Translations under genes and position numbers: made by a program
Assembly: GCF_000969415.1 (NCBI RefSeq)
Contig: NZ_JZEX01000081.1
Location: 38,254-102,253 of the forward strand
From: Devosia geojensis
GTDB lineage: Bacteria; Pseudomonadota; Alphaproteobacteria; Rhizobiales; Devosiaceae
DNA: 64,000 nt
Direction: 5' to 3'
Shown here: positions 34,649 through 45,656 of the stretch, in pieces
Layout of the letters: every line of letters starts with the position of its first letter
How positions within the stretch are numbered: the stretch's first letter is position 1
Notes under the pieces: model-generated
Seen by the model: the letters and a program-made list of their open reading frames with translations, nothing else
What the model was told of the DNA's origin: nothing
The model's database searches: none

Positions 34649-35722
34649 GTGACCCAACGCCTCGTTCTCGATCACATCACCGCCCACTACGGCTCGACCC
34701 GCGTGCTCGAAGATCTCTCGCTCGACATCGCCGAGGGCGAGCTGGTCTCGCTGCTCGGCGCCAGCGGCTGCGGCAAGACGACAACGCTGCGCCTCATTGC
34801 CGGATTCCTGACCCCCACCGCCGGCACCATCACGCTCGGCGGCAAGGACCTGACGCGCCTGCCTGCCCACAAGCGCGACATCGGCCTCGTCTTCCAGAAC
34901 TACGCGCTCTTCCCGCACCTTTCCGTCGCAGACAATGTCGGCTTCGGCTTGAAGCAGCGTGGCATTGCCGGCGAAGCGCGAGCCAAGCGCGTCAATGCAA
35001 TGCTCGAGCGCGTGGGCCTTGCCCACCTTGCCGAGCGCCTGCCCGGCGCGCTCTCGGGCGGCCAGAAGCAGCGCGTGGCGCTCGCGCGCGCCCTCGTCAT
35101 CGAGCCGCCGCTGTTGATGTTCGACGAGCCCCTCTCCAATCTCGACGCCAAGCTGCGCGTCGACATGCGCGTCGAAATCCGCCAGCTCCAGCGCGCCAAC
35201 GGCACCACTTCGGTCTACGTGACCCATGATCAGGAGGAAGCATTCTCGATCTCCGACCGCGTCGCGATCATGCATCAGGGCCGCATCATGCAGCTCGACA
35301 CCCCCGAGATGCTCTACCAGCGCCCGGCCAACGCGTTCGTCGCCCGCTTCGTCGGTTTCGAGAACCTCATCCAGATGAAAGTCATCGCCCGCGAGGGCGG
35401 CAACGTCACCGCTGAAGCGGCCGGGGGCGTGCGCCTCTCGCTCTCGGCCGACCGGTTCGGCGCCATTCCCGACCGCTTCATCCTCGCCAGCCGCGCCGAC
35501 GGGCTGGCTGTCACCGACGATCCGAACGCCGACGGCATTCCGGCGACCCTTGGCCTTCGCACCTATCTCGGCCGCGCCTATCAGTACCAGTGCGAGACGC
35601 CCGCCGGTCACCTCCTCGCCAACGGCCCCCTCACCCGTCCCTTCGCGCCGGGAACCGCAGCGCGGCTCGTACCCGTGCCCGAGCAGTGCACCATATTGGC
35701 GCCGGAGGACCAGAACCGGTGA
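34649..35722 (+). CDS. ABC transporter ATP-binding protein, PotA type
   Basis: A 357-residue ATPase with a GTG start. Walker A GASGCGKT (37-44), Q-loop GLVFQNYALFPHLSV, signature LSGGQKQR, Walker B LLMFDEPLSNLDAKLR and the H-loop VTHDQEEAFS are intact. The C-terminal 120 residues (from FENLIQMKVI) form a TOBE domain as in PotA/FbpC. It powers the PotBCD-like importer encoded just upstream. Confidence 0.92.
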   Translation: MTQRLVLDHITAHYGSTRVLEDLSLDIAEGELVSLLGASGCGKTTTLRLIAGFLTPTAGTITLGGKDLTRLPAHKRDIGLVFQNYALFPHLSVADNVGFGLKQRGIAGEARAKRVNAMLERVGLAHLAERLPGALSGGQKQRVALARALVIEPPLLMFDEPLSNLDAKLRVDMRVEIRQLQRANGTTSVYVTHDQEEAFSISDRVAIMHQGRIMQLDTPEMLYQRPANAFVARFVGFENLIQMKVIAREGGNVTAEAAGGVRLSLSADRFGAIPDRFILASRADGLAVTDDPNADGIPATLGLRTYLGRAYQYQCETPAGHLLANGPLTRPFAPGTAARLVPVPEQCTILAPEDQNR

Positions 35723-35742
35723 TCTTGTTGGTGGCCGCAGAC

Positions 35743-35858
35743 ACCCCCCTCCCATCCTCCCCCGCAAGGGGGGAGGTGTGGGCCTGTGCTTTTGGAAAGA
35801 CTTTGCCACGAGCACTATGCGACACCTCCCCCCTTGCGGGGGAGGATGGGAGGGGGGT
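35743..35858. repeat. Intergenic inverted-repeat element, type 2, with perfect 37-bp arms
   Basis: The left arm (35743-35779) and right arm (35822-35858) are perfect reverse complements over 37 bp, separated by 42 bp. The left arm opens ACCCCCCTCCCATCCTCCCC and contains CCCCGCAAGGGG. The element lies between the PotA-like gene and the amidohydrolase gene. It resembles abundant intergenic repeats of Rhizobiales, though no second full copy is seen in this window. Confidence 0.8.
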
Positions 35859-35897
35859 ACCACGCGCCGCGTCCAGCACCGACAGGGTCCAGTCAGA

Positions 35898-37219
35898 ATG
35901 ACCACCCTCCTCACCAACGCCTGGGTGCTGACGCTCGACGATGCCATGACCCAGCACGAGCGCGGCTGGGTCCATATCGAGGGAGATACCATCGTCGCCC
36001 TTGGCTCCGGCGCCCCACCCGACATCCCCGGCGCCGAAGCCGTCGACTGCGATGGCGATATCGTCATGCCGGGCATGGTCAACACCCATTGCCATATGGG
36101 CATGTCGGTCTTCCGCGGCCTCGGCGAGGACGTCGACGACCGGCTCTACCGCTATATCCTGCCGCTCGAGCGCAAGTTCGTCACGGCGGCGATGGTGCGC
36201 GCCGGCTCCGCCCTCTCGGCGCTGGAGATGATCCAGGGCGGCGTCACCACCGTCGCCGACATGTATTATTTCGAAACCGAAGTCGGTCGCGTCGCCGCCG
36301 AGGCGGGCCTGCGCGCCATCGTCGGCCAGACCCTCGCCGATTTCGACCCGCCCGACCACAAGGACTTCGACCAAGGGTTCGCGAGGGTCGAGGAGCTGGT
36401 CGATGCGTTCGCCGGCCATCCGCTGGTCACCCCCTCCATCGCCCCGCATGCCCCCTACTCAACCGGCCTCAAGGTCATGGAGCGCGTCGCCCAGTGGTCC
36501 GCCGATCACCCGGACGTGCCGGTGCAGATGCACCTCGCCGAAAGCACGCTGGAGGTGAACTGGGCCCGCGACACCCACGGCAAGTCCACAGTCGCCGTCA
36601 CCCGGGATGCGGGTCTCCTGAAGCCCAACCTCATCTGCGCCCACTGCCTGCAACTGGATGACGCTGACATCACCATGATGTCCGAACACCAGGTCTGCGC
36701 CGTCACCAATCCGCGCTCCAACGGCAAGGCCGGCCGCGGCATCGCGCCGGTCGAGAAGCTGCGCAATGCCGGCATCCCGGTCGGCATCGGCAGCGACGGC
36801 GCCATGAGCGGCAACACGCTCGACCTCTTCAGCCAGTTCGCGCCCGTCTCGATGTTCGCCAAGCTGCTGGGCGGCTCCCGCAAGCCCCTGCCCGCGGTCG
36901 AGGTGGTGCGCATGGCGACCATCGAGGGCGCCCGCGCCCTGAGCCTCAACCTCAAGACCGGCTCGCTGGAATCCGGCAAGCAGGCCGACCTCACCCGCGT
37001 CAGCCTCGCGGCCGAACGGCTGCATCCGATCTACGATCCCTATTCCATGCTGGTCTTCGCCGCCCTGCCGAGCGATGTCACCGACACCATGGTCGCCGGC
37101 CGCTGGCTGATGCGGGATCGGCAGGTGCTAACCCTCGACCGCAAGAAGACGCTGCGCGACGCGCTACAGATCGCCCGGACCTTCAAGGCGGAAATGATCC
37201 GCATCGACGAAGAAAAGTC

Positions 37220-37223
<4 letters not shown>
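35898..37223 (+). CDS. Amidohydrolase-family deaminase (MTA/SAH deaminase or TrzN/AtzA-like)
   Basis: A 441-residue metal-dependent hydrolase from the ATG at 35898. The metal ligands are H64 and H66 (NTHCHMGMSVFRGLGED), the His of VQMHLAESTLEVN, the His of LICAHCLQ and the Asp of GIGSDGAMSGNTLDLF. This layout matches the SsnA/MtaD/TrzN group, which deaminates or dechlorinates purine- and triazine-like rings. Its stop overlaps the M20 gene by four bases, and an adenine deaminase and nucleoside hydrolase follow, supporting a nucleobase-related role. Confidence 0.83.
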
Positions 37224-38605
<1,382 letters not shown>

Positions 38606-38615
38606 GGAGACAATC

Positions 38616-40412
38616 ATGGCCATCACCCGCTTTTCCGTCGCTCCGCTCTGGCAGCAGACCCGCACCCTTGCCGACGTCGCCAGCGGCCGCGCGCCGGCCG
38701 ACCTCGTCATCACCGGCGCGCGCATGCTCTCGACCTATTCGGAGCGCATCCTGCCGGAGCGGGAGATCTGGCTCTCGGGCGGACGCATCGCCGCCGTCAA
38801 GCCGGCGGGCGCCCACAGCGCCGGCCCCGCGCCCAAGGCCGTCTACGATGCCCGCGGCGGCATCATCGCACCCGGCCTCGTCGACCCGCACATCCACATC
38901 GAAAGCTCGATGGTCACCGCCTGCGCCTACGCGGAAGCGGCGCTCCTCAATGGCACGACCACCATCTTCTGCGACAGCCACGAGATCGGCAACGTCATGG
39001 ACGTCGCCGGTGTCGAGGCTATGCTGGAAGATGCGCGTCTCGCCCCGCTCTCGATCTTCCTGACCGTTCCCTCGACGGTGCCCGCGACCTCGCCCGAGCT
39101 CGAAACCGCCGGCGGCGACCTCACGCCCGAAAAGATCGGCGCCATCTTCGACAAATGGCCGGAAGCCGCCGCGCTCGGCGAGAAGATGGACTTCGTGCCC
39201 GTCGCCATGGGCGATCCGCGCGCCCATGCCATCATTGCCGAAGCTCTGAAGCGCGGCCGGCCGGTCTCCGGCCATATCTACGGACGCGAGTTCGTCGCGC
39301 CTTACGCCGCCGCCGGCGTCACCGACACCCACGAGGCCATCGACCGCGACATCTCCGAGGATTTCGCCGAGGCCGGTATCTGGGTGTTCCTGCGCGGCGG
39401 CAATCCGGCGACACCCTGGAATTCCATCGTCGAGGCCATCAAGCCGATCACCGAGCTCGGCGTCTCGCACAAGCGCTTCTGCGTGTGCACCGACGACCGT
39501 GATGCCGATGACCTGCTCGCCTTCGGCTTGGACTGGGTCGTGCGCGAGGCGATCCGCTGCGGCGTCAGCCCGGAAAAGGCGTGGTCCATGGGCTCGCTGC
39601 ACGGCGCCACCCGCTTCGGCATGAGCGAGGAGATCGGCGGCCTCGGCGGCGGACGCCGCGCCGACCTCGTGCTGCTCGATGATGAACTGAAGCCCCGCAA
39701 CACCTGGTACGGCGGCGAGCTGATGGTCGAGGACCGAAGGGTGACGCCCGTGCTCGAGGAAACGCTGGAGCAGCGCTACCGCTATCCGTCGGCTGCCTAC
39801 AACACCGTGCATCTGCCCAGGAACCCAAAGCTCATACCCGATCTGCCGACCGAGCCGGTGACGGTCAACGCCATCGGCATCGAGATGCCGGGCATCGTCC
39901 TGCCGCACCGCAAGGTCGCCATCGAGCCGGCCAACGACTGGGCGGCGATCCTCGATCAGCACCGGCTGACCTTCGTCTCCGTCATCGAGCGGCACGGCAG
40001 GTCCGGCACCGTCGCCAACGGGCTCCTGCAGGATTTCGGCCTGACGAGCGGCGCCGTCGCCTCCAGCGTCGGGCACGACTCGCACAACATCATCGTCGCC
40101 GGCACCAACGAGGCCGACATGGCGCTGGCCCTCCAGGCCATCGAGGAGGCCAGTGGCGGCATCGTCGTCGTGCGCGACGGGAAGGTTGCCGCCTTCGTCG
40201 GCCTGCCCGTCGCCGGGCTGATGTCGGACAAGCGCGTGCACGAAGTCGCCGCCGAGAACCAGGCGCTGAAAGAGGCCTGGCAGGCGGCCGGCTGCACCAT
40301 CCCCTATATGGGCTTCAACCTCATCCCGCTCTCGGTGATCCCGGAAATCCGCATCACCGACATGGGGCTGGTCAAGGTGCCGGAGATGACGCTGGTTCCG
40401 CTCTATGACTAG
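38616..40412 (+). CDS. ade: Adenine deaminase
   Basis: A 598-residue adenine deaminase of the Ade/AdeC family. The metal centre begins at [20 protein letters not shown] and is completed by [25 protein letters not shown] and [13 protein letters not shown]. The C-terminal domain with [20 protein letters not shown] and [20 protein letters not shown] is the other family marker. It converts adenine to hypoxanthine. The 3' end overlaps the nucleoside hydrolase start by eight bases, so the two are co-translated. Confidence 0.93.
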   Translation: MAITRFSVAPLWQQTRTLADVASGRAPADLVITGARMLSTYSERILPEREIWLSGGRIAAVKPAGAHSAGPAPKAVYDARGGIIAPGLVDPHIHIESSMVTACAYAEAALLNGTTTIFCDSHEIGNVMDVAGVEAMLEDARLAPLSIFLTVPSTVPATSPELETAGGDLTPEKIGAIFDKWPEAAALGEKMDFVPVAMGDPRAHAIIAEALKRGRPVSGHIYGREFVAPYAAAGVTDTHEAIDRDISEDFAEAGIWVFLRGGNPATPWNSIVEAIKPITELGVSHKRFCVCTDDRDADDLLAFGLDWVVREAIRCGVSPEKAWSMGSLHGATRFGMSEEIGGLGGGRRADLVLLDDELKPRNTWYGGELMVEDRRVTPVLEETLEQRYRYPSAAYNTVHLPRNPKLIPDLPTEPVTVNAIGIEMPGIVLPHRKVAIEPANDWAAILDQHRLTFVSVIERHGRSGTVANGLLQDFGLTSGAVASSVGHDSHNIIVAGTNEADMALALQAIEEASGGIVVVRDGKVAAFVGLPVAGLMSDKRVHEVAAENQALKEAWQAAGCTIPYMGFNLIPLSVIPEIRITDMGLVKVPEMTLVPLYD

Positions 40413-41307
40413 GCGCCGCGTCGTCATCGACACCGATCCCGGCCTCGACGACGCCGTCGCCATACTTCATGCCCTCAACTGCGGGCGTTTCGATGTTCTG
40501 GGCCTGACGACCGTTGCCGGCAATATCGGCCTCGACGTCGTCACCCGCAACGCCGGCCGCCTGTTGGCGCTGATGGGCCGCGGCGACATTCCGGTCTTCG
40601 CCGGCGCCGCTGAGCCTCTGGTGCGCAAGGGGATCGACGAGGCGGCCATTCACGGCGACGACGGGCTCGGCTGCGTCATCCTGCCGGAACCCGCCGCCGC
40701 GCCAGGCGAAGATGCCGTCGGCTGGCTCGCCGACCTCCTCGCCCGCGAGGAGCCGGGTACGGTCGACATCTTCGCGCTCGGACCTCTCACCAACGTTGCA
40801 ACCCTCGTCTTACTCCATCCCGCCGCTGCCAACCGCATCGGCCGGATCATTGCAATGGGCGGAGCGATCGACGAGAAGGGCAATGTCGGCCCGCGCTCGG
40901 AGTTCAACCTCGCCTGCGATCCGGAAGCCGCGGACATCGTGCTGCGCGCCGGCCTAGACCTCACGCTCGTGCCGCTCGACGTCACCCGGCGCGTACGCGC
41001 CGACCGCGACTACGTCGCAGGCCTGCGCGCTTCCGGCGTCGCGGGCGAGACCGCTGCCGGCTTGATCGAAGCCTATTTCCACAATGCCACCGGCCGCGAG
41101 AGCCGCCCCCTGCACGATCCCTGCGTCATGCTGCTGGCGCTCGCGCCGGAGATGTTCCGCATCGAAACGCGCGATCTCGCCGTCGACCTCGGCGGCGGAC
41201 CGGACGCGGGCGCGCTGGTCGGGGAGGGCGATACGGTTGCAGTGAAAGTGGCGATGGGCGTGGATGCGGATGCGGCGCTGGCACTGTTGGCCGGAGGGCT
41301 GGCATAG
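40405..41307 (+). CDS. Inosine/uridine-preferring-type nucleoside hydrolase
   Basis: A 300-residue N-ribohydrolase. The calcium-binding motif is [15 protein letters not shown] with D9, D11, D15 and D16; [27 protein letters not shown] (with the ribose-binding EFN) and HDPCVM with the second-shell Asp complete the site. It splits nucleosides to base and ribose, feeding adenine to the deaminase encoded upstream. It overlaps that gene by eight bases. Confidence 0.92.
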   Translation: MTRRRVVIDTDPGLDDAVAILHALNCGRFDVLGLTTVAGNIGLDVVTRNAGRLLALMGRGDIPVFAGAAEPLVRKGIDEAAIHGDDGLGCVILPEPAAAPGEDAVGWLADLLAREEPGTVDIFALGPLTNVATLVLLHPAAANRIGRIIAMGGAIDEKGNVGPRSEFNLACDPEAADIVLRAGLDLTLVPLDVTRRVRADRDYVAGLRASGVAGETAAGLIEAYFHNATGRESRPLHDPCVMLLALAPEMFRIETRDLAVDLGGGPDAGALVGEGDTVAVKVAMGVDADAALALLAGGLA

Positions 41308-41314
41308 GACTTGT

Positions 41315-41412
41315 GCCACGCCCTCGTGGTTCGAGGCTCCGCTTCGCTCCGCACCTCAACAGCCCTCATGGTGAGGTGCGCCGGCAGGCGCCTCGAACCA
41401 CGAGGGCGTGGC
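41315..41412. repeat. Intergenic inverted-repeat element, type 3, with perfect 23-bp arms
   Basis: Arms 41315-41337 and 41390-41412 are perfect reverse complements over 23 bp (left arm opens GCCACGCCCTCGTGGTTCGA). The interior contains a second hairpin around CCTCATGGTGAGG. I know this CCTCGTGGTTCGAGGC/CCTCATGGTGAGGTGC pattern as a very common intergenic repeat in Hyphomicrobiales. It lies between the two convergent genes and may act as a bidirectional terminator. Confidence 0.75.
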
Positions 41413-41427
41413 AACGTAGGCCAACCG

Positions 41428-42594
41428 TTACCGCAACTCCCCCTCCACCAGCGCTCTCCAGAACCGTGCTCCGGTGAGGATCGCCGCGTCGTTGAAATCG
41501 TAGCGCGAGTTGTGGTGCAACGCGCCGTCGACCGCCGGCCCGTTGCCCAGCCAGACATAGGCGCCCGGCACCCGATTGCCGAACTCGGCGAAATCGTCGC
41601 CGGCCGTCGAGGGCGGAAAGTCCGTCACCACCGGCCGCTCCGTCGCCGCCCGCGCCGCCGCCAGCGCCCGGCGGGCCGCATCGGCGTCGTTGACCACGGG
41701 TGGAATGCGCCGCTCGAAGGCGTAGTCGACCTCGATGCCGAAGCTCGCGACCACCCCGCGCGCGAGCGTGCCGATCTCCGCCTCCAGGAGGTCACGCACC
41801 CCGCCCGAATAGGCCCGCGCCGTGCCGCCGATGCGCATGGTGTCGGGAATGACGTTGAGCGCGCGAAAATCCCCTGCTTCCAGCGCGCAGGCGCTGACCA
41901 CCGCCGGCTGCAGCGGGTCGACACGGCGCGCGACGATAGTGTGCAGCATGGTCAGGAACTGCCCCGCCGCCGTCACCGCGTCGCGCCCCAGATGCGGCTT
42001 GGCGCCGTGCGTGCCGGTGCCCCGGAACGTCACAGTCCAGCTGTCGGAGGAAGCAAGCTGCGGTCCCGCCACCACCGCCATTTCGTCCGGAGCCAATCCC
42101 GGCATATTGTGCAGGCCGTAGACCGCATCGACCGGGAACCGCTCGAAGAAGCCGTCGGCGATCATCGCCTTGGCCCCGCCCCGGCCCTCCTCGGCCGGCT
42201 GGAAGACGAAGTGCACCGTGCCCGAGAAGTCGCGCGTGCGCGCCAGATGCCGGGCGGCGGCGAGCAGCATCACCGTATGCCCGTCGTGCCCGCAGGCATG
42301 CATGGTGTTGGGCGTCTTCGACATGTAGTCGCGCGCGGCGAGCTCGGGCATGGCGAGCGCATCCATGTCGGCGCGCAGCGCAATGCGCCGGTTGCCTTCG
42401 CCCACCCGCAGCGTGCCGACGACGCCCGTCCTGCCGAGGCCGCGGGTGACCTCGATCCCCGCCTCCTCCAGCCACTGCGCGACGATCCCGCTGGTGCGCA
42501 CCTCCTCGAAGCCGAGTTCGGGGTGGGCGTGGAGATCGCGCCGCAGCGCCGTCATCGCCTCGATTTCGAAGGGGTCGTTATCGCCGGGTTGCAT
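41428..42594 (-). CDS. M20-family amidohydrolase (hippurate hydrolase/IAA-amidohydrolase-like)
   Basis: A 388-residue M20D-type amidohydrolase from the ATG at 42594. Metal-binding motifs are MHACGHDGHTVMLLAAARHL (Cys and His), FQPAEEGRGGAK (catalytic Glu) and GLHNMPGL; STAGDDFAEF near the C-terminus and ALRADMDALAMPE are typical. Members hydrolyse N-acyl amino acids such as hippurate. No clear Shine-Dalgarno precedes the ATG. It is divergent from the phosphoribosyltransferase gene. Confidence 0.87.
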   Translation of the reverse strand: MQPGDNDPFEIEAMTALRRDLHAHPELGFEEVRTSGIVAQWLEEAGIEVTRGLGRTGVVGTLRVGEGNRRIALRADMDALAMPELAARDYMSKTPNTMHACGHDGHTVMLLAAARHLARTRDFSGTVHFVFQPAEEGRGGAKAMIADGFFERFPVDAVYGLHNMPGLAPDEMAVVAGPQLASSDSWTVTFRGTGTHGAKPHLGRDAVTAAGQFLTMLHTIVARRVDPLQPAVVSACALEAGDFRALNVIPDTMRIGGTARAYSGGVRDLLEAEIGTLARGVVASFGIEVDYAFERRIPPVVNDADAARRALAAARAATERPVVTDFPPSTAGDDFAEFGNRVPGAYVWLGNGPAVDGALHHNSRYDFNDAAILTGARFWRALVEGELR

Positions 42595-42667
42595 ATCGGC
42601 CAAGCTGTTGAAATATAGGCGTGCACCATCGGGCAAAGCCGATGGCGCATCAAGGAAAACCTCGCTC

Positions 42668-43381
42668 TTGCCGCTCTCTCCCCACGATTTCTGGCAGACG
42701 CTCGCCCCCGCCGGCACCTATCCCGCGCCGGACGACCCGGCAGGCCATATCGAGGGCTTTCCCGCCCACCTGCCGGACGGGCGCGAGCTGCTCCTGCCGA
42801 TCCGCGTGCTGCCGGGCGACGGGCAAAGCGCCGTCGCCTCGCTCATCGTCAATCAGGCAAGCTTCGCCGTCGAGGATGCACTTGCGGGCGCCCTTGCGCG
42901 GCTCCTCTCGCCGCACGCCCCCGAGGTGATCATCGGTGTGCCGACCCTCGGTCTCACGCTCGCCAGCAATGTGGCGCGCCACCTCGGGCACACGCGCATG
43001 GTGCCGCTCGGCACCTCGCGCAAGTTCTGGTATCGCGAGGACCTGGCCGAGCCGCTCTCCTCCATCACCAGCCCGACGCACGGCAAGACGCTGTTCATCG
43101 ATCCGCGCATGCTGCCGCTCGTCGAGGGCCGGCGCGTCGCCGTCGTCGACGATGTGGTCAGCTCCGGCAAGTCGATGGCCGCCACCCTGCGGCTCCTCGG
43201 GAAAGCCGGCGTCTCCCCCATCGTCATCGGCTGCGCCATGCTGCAGGGCTCCGCCTGGCGGCATAGCCTTGCCGACTGGGCCGACCGCATCGTCGCGCCG
43301 CTCGCGACACCCCTCCTGACGCTGGCAGGCGACGGGCGCTGGCGGCCGGCTCAGGCCGCTTCCGGCACTGGTCCGATATAG
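42668..43381 (+). CDS. Phosphoribosyltransferase-domain protein, probable TTG start
   Basis: A 237-residue protein. The PRPP-binding loop VAVVDDVVSSGKSMAAT (D161, D162, S165, G167, K168) is complete; upstream, IIGVPTLGLTLASNVARHLG and MVPLGTSRKFWYREDLAEPL form the type I PRTase core and hood. No ATG fits; TTG at 42668 has AAGGAAAA nine bases upstream. It may salvage hypoxanthine or adenine released by the enzymes nearby. Its last 31 bases overlap the convergent citrate synthase gene. Confidence 0.75.
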   Translation: MPLSPHDFWQTLAPAGTYPAPDDPAGHIEGFPAHLPDGRELLLPIRVLPGDGQSAVASLIVNQASFAVEDALAGALARLLSPHAPEVIIGVPTLGLTLASNVARHLGHTRMVPLGTSRKFWYREDLAEPLSSITSPTHGKTLFIDPRMLPLVEGRRVAVVDDVVSSGKSMAATLRLLGKAGVSPIVIGCAMLQGSAWRHSLADWADRIVAPLATPLLTLAGDGRWRPAQAASGTGPI

Positions 43382-44430
43382 CGCGATTGCGGGCGGATCA
43401 GGCGGCCGTCCGTCGCCTGCTCGCGGGCATGGGCGAGCCAGCCGATCATGCGCCCGGCAGCAAAGAGCCCGGTGAAGGAATCGCGCGGGAAACCCTGCGC
43501 CTCGAGCAGCAGCACGGTATAGTAGTCGACATTGGTGCGCAGCGGCCGGTCGGGCTTGTGCCGTGCCAGCAGCGCCAGCGCCTCCGCCTCGACCGCCTCG
43601 GCGAGCGCGATGCGCGCCTGGTCCACCTGCCCCGTCGCGGTCAGCCGCTCCAGCACCGCTTTCAACGCGTCGGCGCGCGGATCGCGCACGCGGTAGACCC
43701 GGTGCCCGAAGCCCATCAGGCGCCGGCCGTGGGCAAGCTCGTTCGCGAGCCACGCGGGTGCATTCTCCGGCCGGCCGATGGCATCGAGCATGTCGAGCAC
43801 CGGCCCCGGCGCGCCGCCATGCAGCGGCCCCTTCAATGCGCTCAGTGCTGCCAGCGCCGATGACGTCAGCCCCGCCCCGGTCGAGGCGATGACGCGCGAA
43901 GCGAAGGTCGAGGCGTTGAGGCCGTGGTCGCTGACCATGACGAGGTAGCCGTCGAGCGCCGCGGCGTGCTCCTCCGTCGGCCGCTCGCCGCGCAACATCT
44001 GCAACATGTCGGCCGAATGCCGCAGGCTCTGGTCCGGCGCGACGACCGCCTCGCCCCGCTGCCGTCGCAGGATCGCCGGCAGGAACACGGCCGGCCCGGC
44101 CAGCAGGCGCAAGGCGGAAGCTGCGTCATCGCCGTCCTCCAGCCGCCCGAGCAGCACCCGCATGGCGTCGACCGGCGGCATGGCGAGCAGCAGGTCGTCG
44201 AGCGCCTCGACATGGACGAAAACCTGCGCCCGCGCGTCGGCAAGCGCAGCCTGGCTGATCGCCGCATTGCCGAAGAACTGCCCGAGCAGCAGGTGCGCCA
44301 CGTCCTCGAACCGGTATTCCGCCACCAGCCTTGCCAGCGGCAGGCCGCCGATGACCAGGCGACCGGCCGCGCCGTCGACGTCCGACAGGCGCGTTTCGGC
44401 CGCGACGATATCTTCCAGTCCGCTTTTCAT
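43351..44430 (-). CDS. Citrate synthase-family protein (citrate/2-methylcitrate synthase-like)
   Basis: A 359-residue protein from the ATG at 44430 (AAAGGAGAAACGCC upstream). Active-site residues of the fold are present: H169 in SDHGLNAS, H204 in GPLHGGAP, H243 in GFGHRVYRVRDPR and D302 in NVDYYT, plus FTGLFAAGRMIGWLAH near the end. It is shorter than housekeeping GltA (about 430) and resembles the methylcitrate or secondary citrate synthase group. It is divergent from a related gene carrying a DNA-binding domain. Confidence 0.87.
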   Translation of the reverse strand: MKSGLEDIVAAETRLSDVDGAAGRLVIGGLPLARLVAEYRFEDVAHLLLGQFFGNAAISQAALADARAQVFVHVEALDDLLLAMPPVDAMRVLLGRLEDGDDAASALRLLAGPAVFLPAILRRQRGEAVVAPDQSLRHSADMLQMLRGERPTEEHAAALDGYLVMVSDHGLNASTFASRVIASTGAGLTSSALAALSALKGPLHGGAPGPVLDMLDAIGRPENAPAWLANELAHGRRLMGFGHRVYRVRDPRADALKAVLERLTATGQVDQARIALAEAVEAEALALLARHKPDRPLRTNVDYYTVLLLEAQGFPRDSFTGLFAAGRMIGWLAHAREQATDGRLIRPQSRYIGPVPEAA

Positions 44431-44470
44431 GGCGTTTCTCCTTTGCTGTTCATCAGTTTGGCGCTAGATT

Positions 44471-44507
44471 GATTGACGTCAATCTTGATGCAATTGATCA
44501 ATATCAG
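44471..44507. promoter_or_regulatory. Palindromic operator between two divergent citrate-synthase-fold genes
   Basis: GATTGACGTCAATC (44471-44484) is a perfect 14-bp palindrome. A second, looser symmetric sequence, TTGAT-GCAATTG-ATCAA (44485-44501), follows immediately. Both lie between the two starts, only 78 bp apart if 44509 is used. The HTH-containing gene product is the natural candidate to bind them. Confidence 0.6.
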
Positions 44508-44508
44508 T

Positions 44509-45633
44509 ATGCCCTGGCTCACCGCACCACAGGCCCTTGCCCTTCTCGGCACCAAGCCGCAGACGCTCTATGCCAATGTCAGCCGGGGCCGCATCCGGGC
44601 CAAGCCCGATCCCGCCGACACCCGGCGCAGCCTCTACAGCGCCGAGGACGTGCGCCGTCTCGCCGCCCGTCCCGGTGGCCGGCGCGGCAGCGAAACGATC
44701 GCCGCCGAGGCGATCCGCTGGGGTGATCCGGTGCTCGCCTCATCGATCTCGACCATCGCCGACGGCAGGCTCTTCTACCGTGGCCGTGACGCCGCGCACC
44801 TTTCGGCAACCGCGACGCTGGAGGAGACGGCAGCGCTGCTCTGGGATGTGCCCTCGCCGCCCCGGATTTCGTCTGCCGAGCCCGGAATACCGGCGCTGTC
44901 ATCCGCGCTCAGCGTTCTCGCCACCCACGCCGCCAGCGACGCGCCAACGGCAGACCGCCCCTTTGCCGCCCTGCAAGAGGACGCCGGAACCGTCCTCGAT
45001 CTCGTCGCCGGCGCGCTGGCACCCGGTGCCGCGCACCCGCTGCACCTGCGGCTAGCGGCGGCCTGGGACCGTCCCGAGGCCACCGATGCCCTGCGCCGCG
45101 CGATGGTCCTCCTCGCCGATCACGAGCTCAACGCCTCGACCTTCGCCTGCCGCGTTGCGGTCTCGACCGGCGCGCCGCTTTCGGCGGCGGTGCTCTCGGG
45201 GCTCGCCACACTCACTGGCCCACGGCACGGCGGCGCCTGGCGGGCGGCGCGCGCCGCCGTGGCGCAGACGGCCGGCGACGAACAGGCCATCCGCGACTAT
45301 CTCTCCGAAGGCCGCGCCATCCCCTCCTTCGGCCACGCGCTCTATCCGGATGGCGATATACGGGCGGAAGCGCTGCTCGAAAGCTTCGAGATTCCCTCGC
45401 CCTATGCCGCGCTCCGCAGGATCAGCGAGGAGGTGTTCGGCGATCGCGTCAACATTGACTTTGCCCTGGCAGCGCTCGCCAGTGCTCACCGGCTGCCGGA
45501 CGATGCCCCTCTCGTCCTCTTCGCCCTCGCCCGCTGCGTCGGCTGGCTGGCCCATGCCATTGAGCAGGCGACCAGCGGCGGCCTCATCCGCCCCCGCGCC
45601 CGCTATATCGGACCGCCACCTGTGCGGGCTTAG
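44509..45633 (+). CDS. Citrate synthase-fold protein with N-terminal helix-turn-helix domain
   Basis: A 374-residue protein from the ATG at 44509; in-frame starts at 44473 and 44488 would lie in the palindromes. Residues 1-50 form a MerR/HTH_17-like domain (WLTAPQALALLGTKPQTLYA then NVSRGRIRAK and a wing SLYSAEDVRR). The rest is a citrate synthase fold with the catalytic set kept: H205 (ADHELNAS), H240 (GPRHGG), H276 (SFGHALYP) and D317 (NIDFAL). Such citrate synthase family proteins with an HTH head are known but uncharacterised; it may be a regulator, an enzyme or both. Confidence 0.85.
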   Translation: MPWLTAPQALALLGTKPQTLYANVSRGRIRAKPDPADTRRSLYSAEDVRRLAARPGGRRGSETIAAEAIRWGDPVLASSISTIADGRLFYRGRDAAHLSATATLEETAALLWDVPSPPRISSAEPGIPALSSALSVLATHAASDAPTADRPFAALQEDAGTVLDLVAGALAPGAAHPLHLRLAAAWDRPEATDALRRAMVLLADHELNASTFACRVAVSTGAPLSAAVLSGLATLTGPRHGGAWRAARAAVAQTAGDEQAIRDYLSEGRAIPSFGHALYPDGDIRAEALLESFEIPSPYAALRRISEEVFGDRVNIDFALAALASAHRLPDDAPLVLFALARCVGWLAHAIEQATSGGLIRPRARYIGPPPVRA

Positions 45634-45656
45634 GCACAATTCGGCCCCTGCCCACA

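Noticed and set aside
35743..35858. Closely spaced repeats that could suggest a CRISPR array
   Set aside because: They are two arms of a single inverted repeat, not direct repeats with spacers; no CRISPR array or cas gene is seen in the window.
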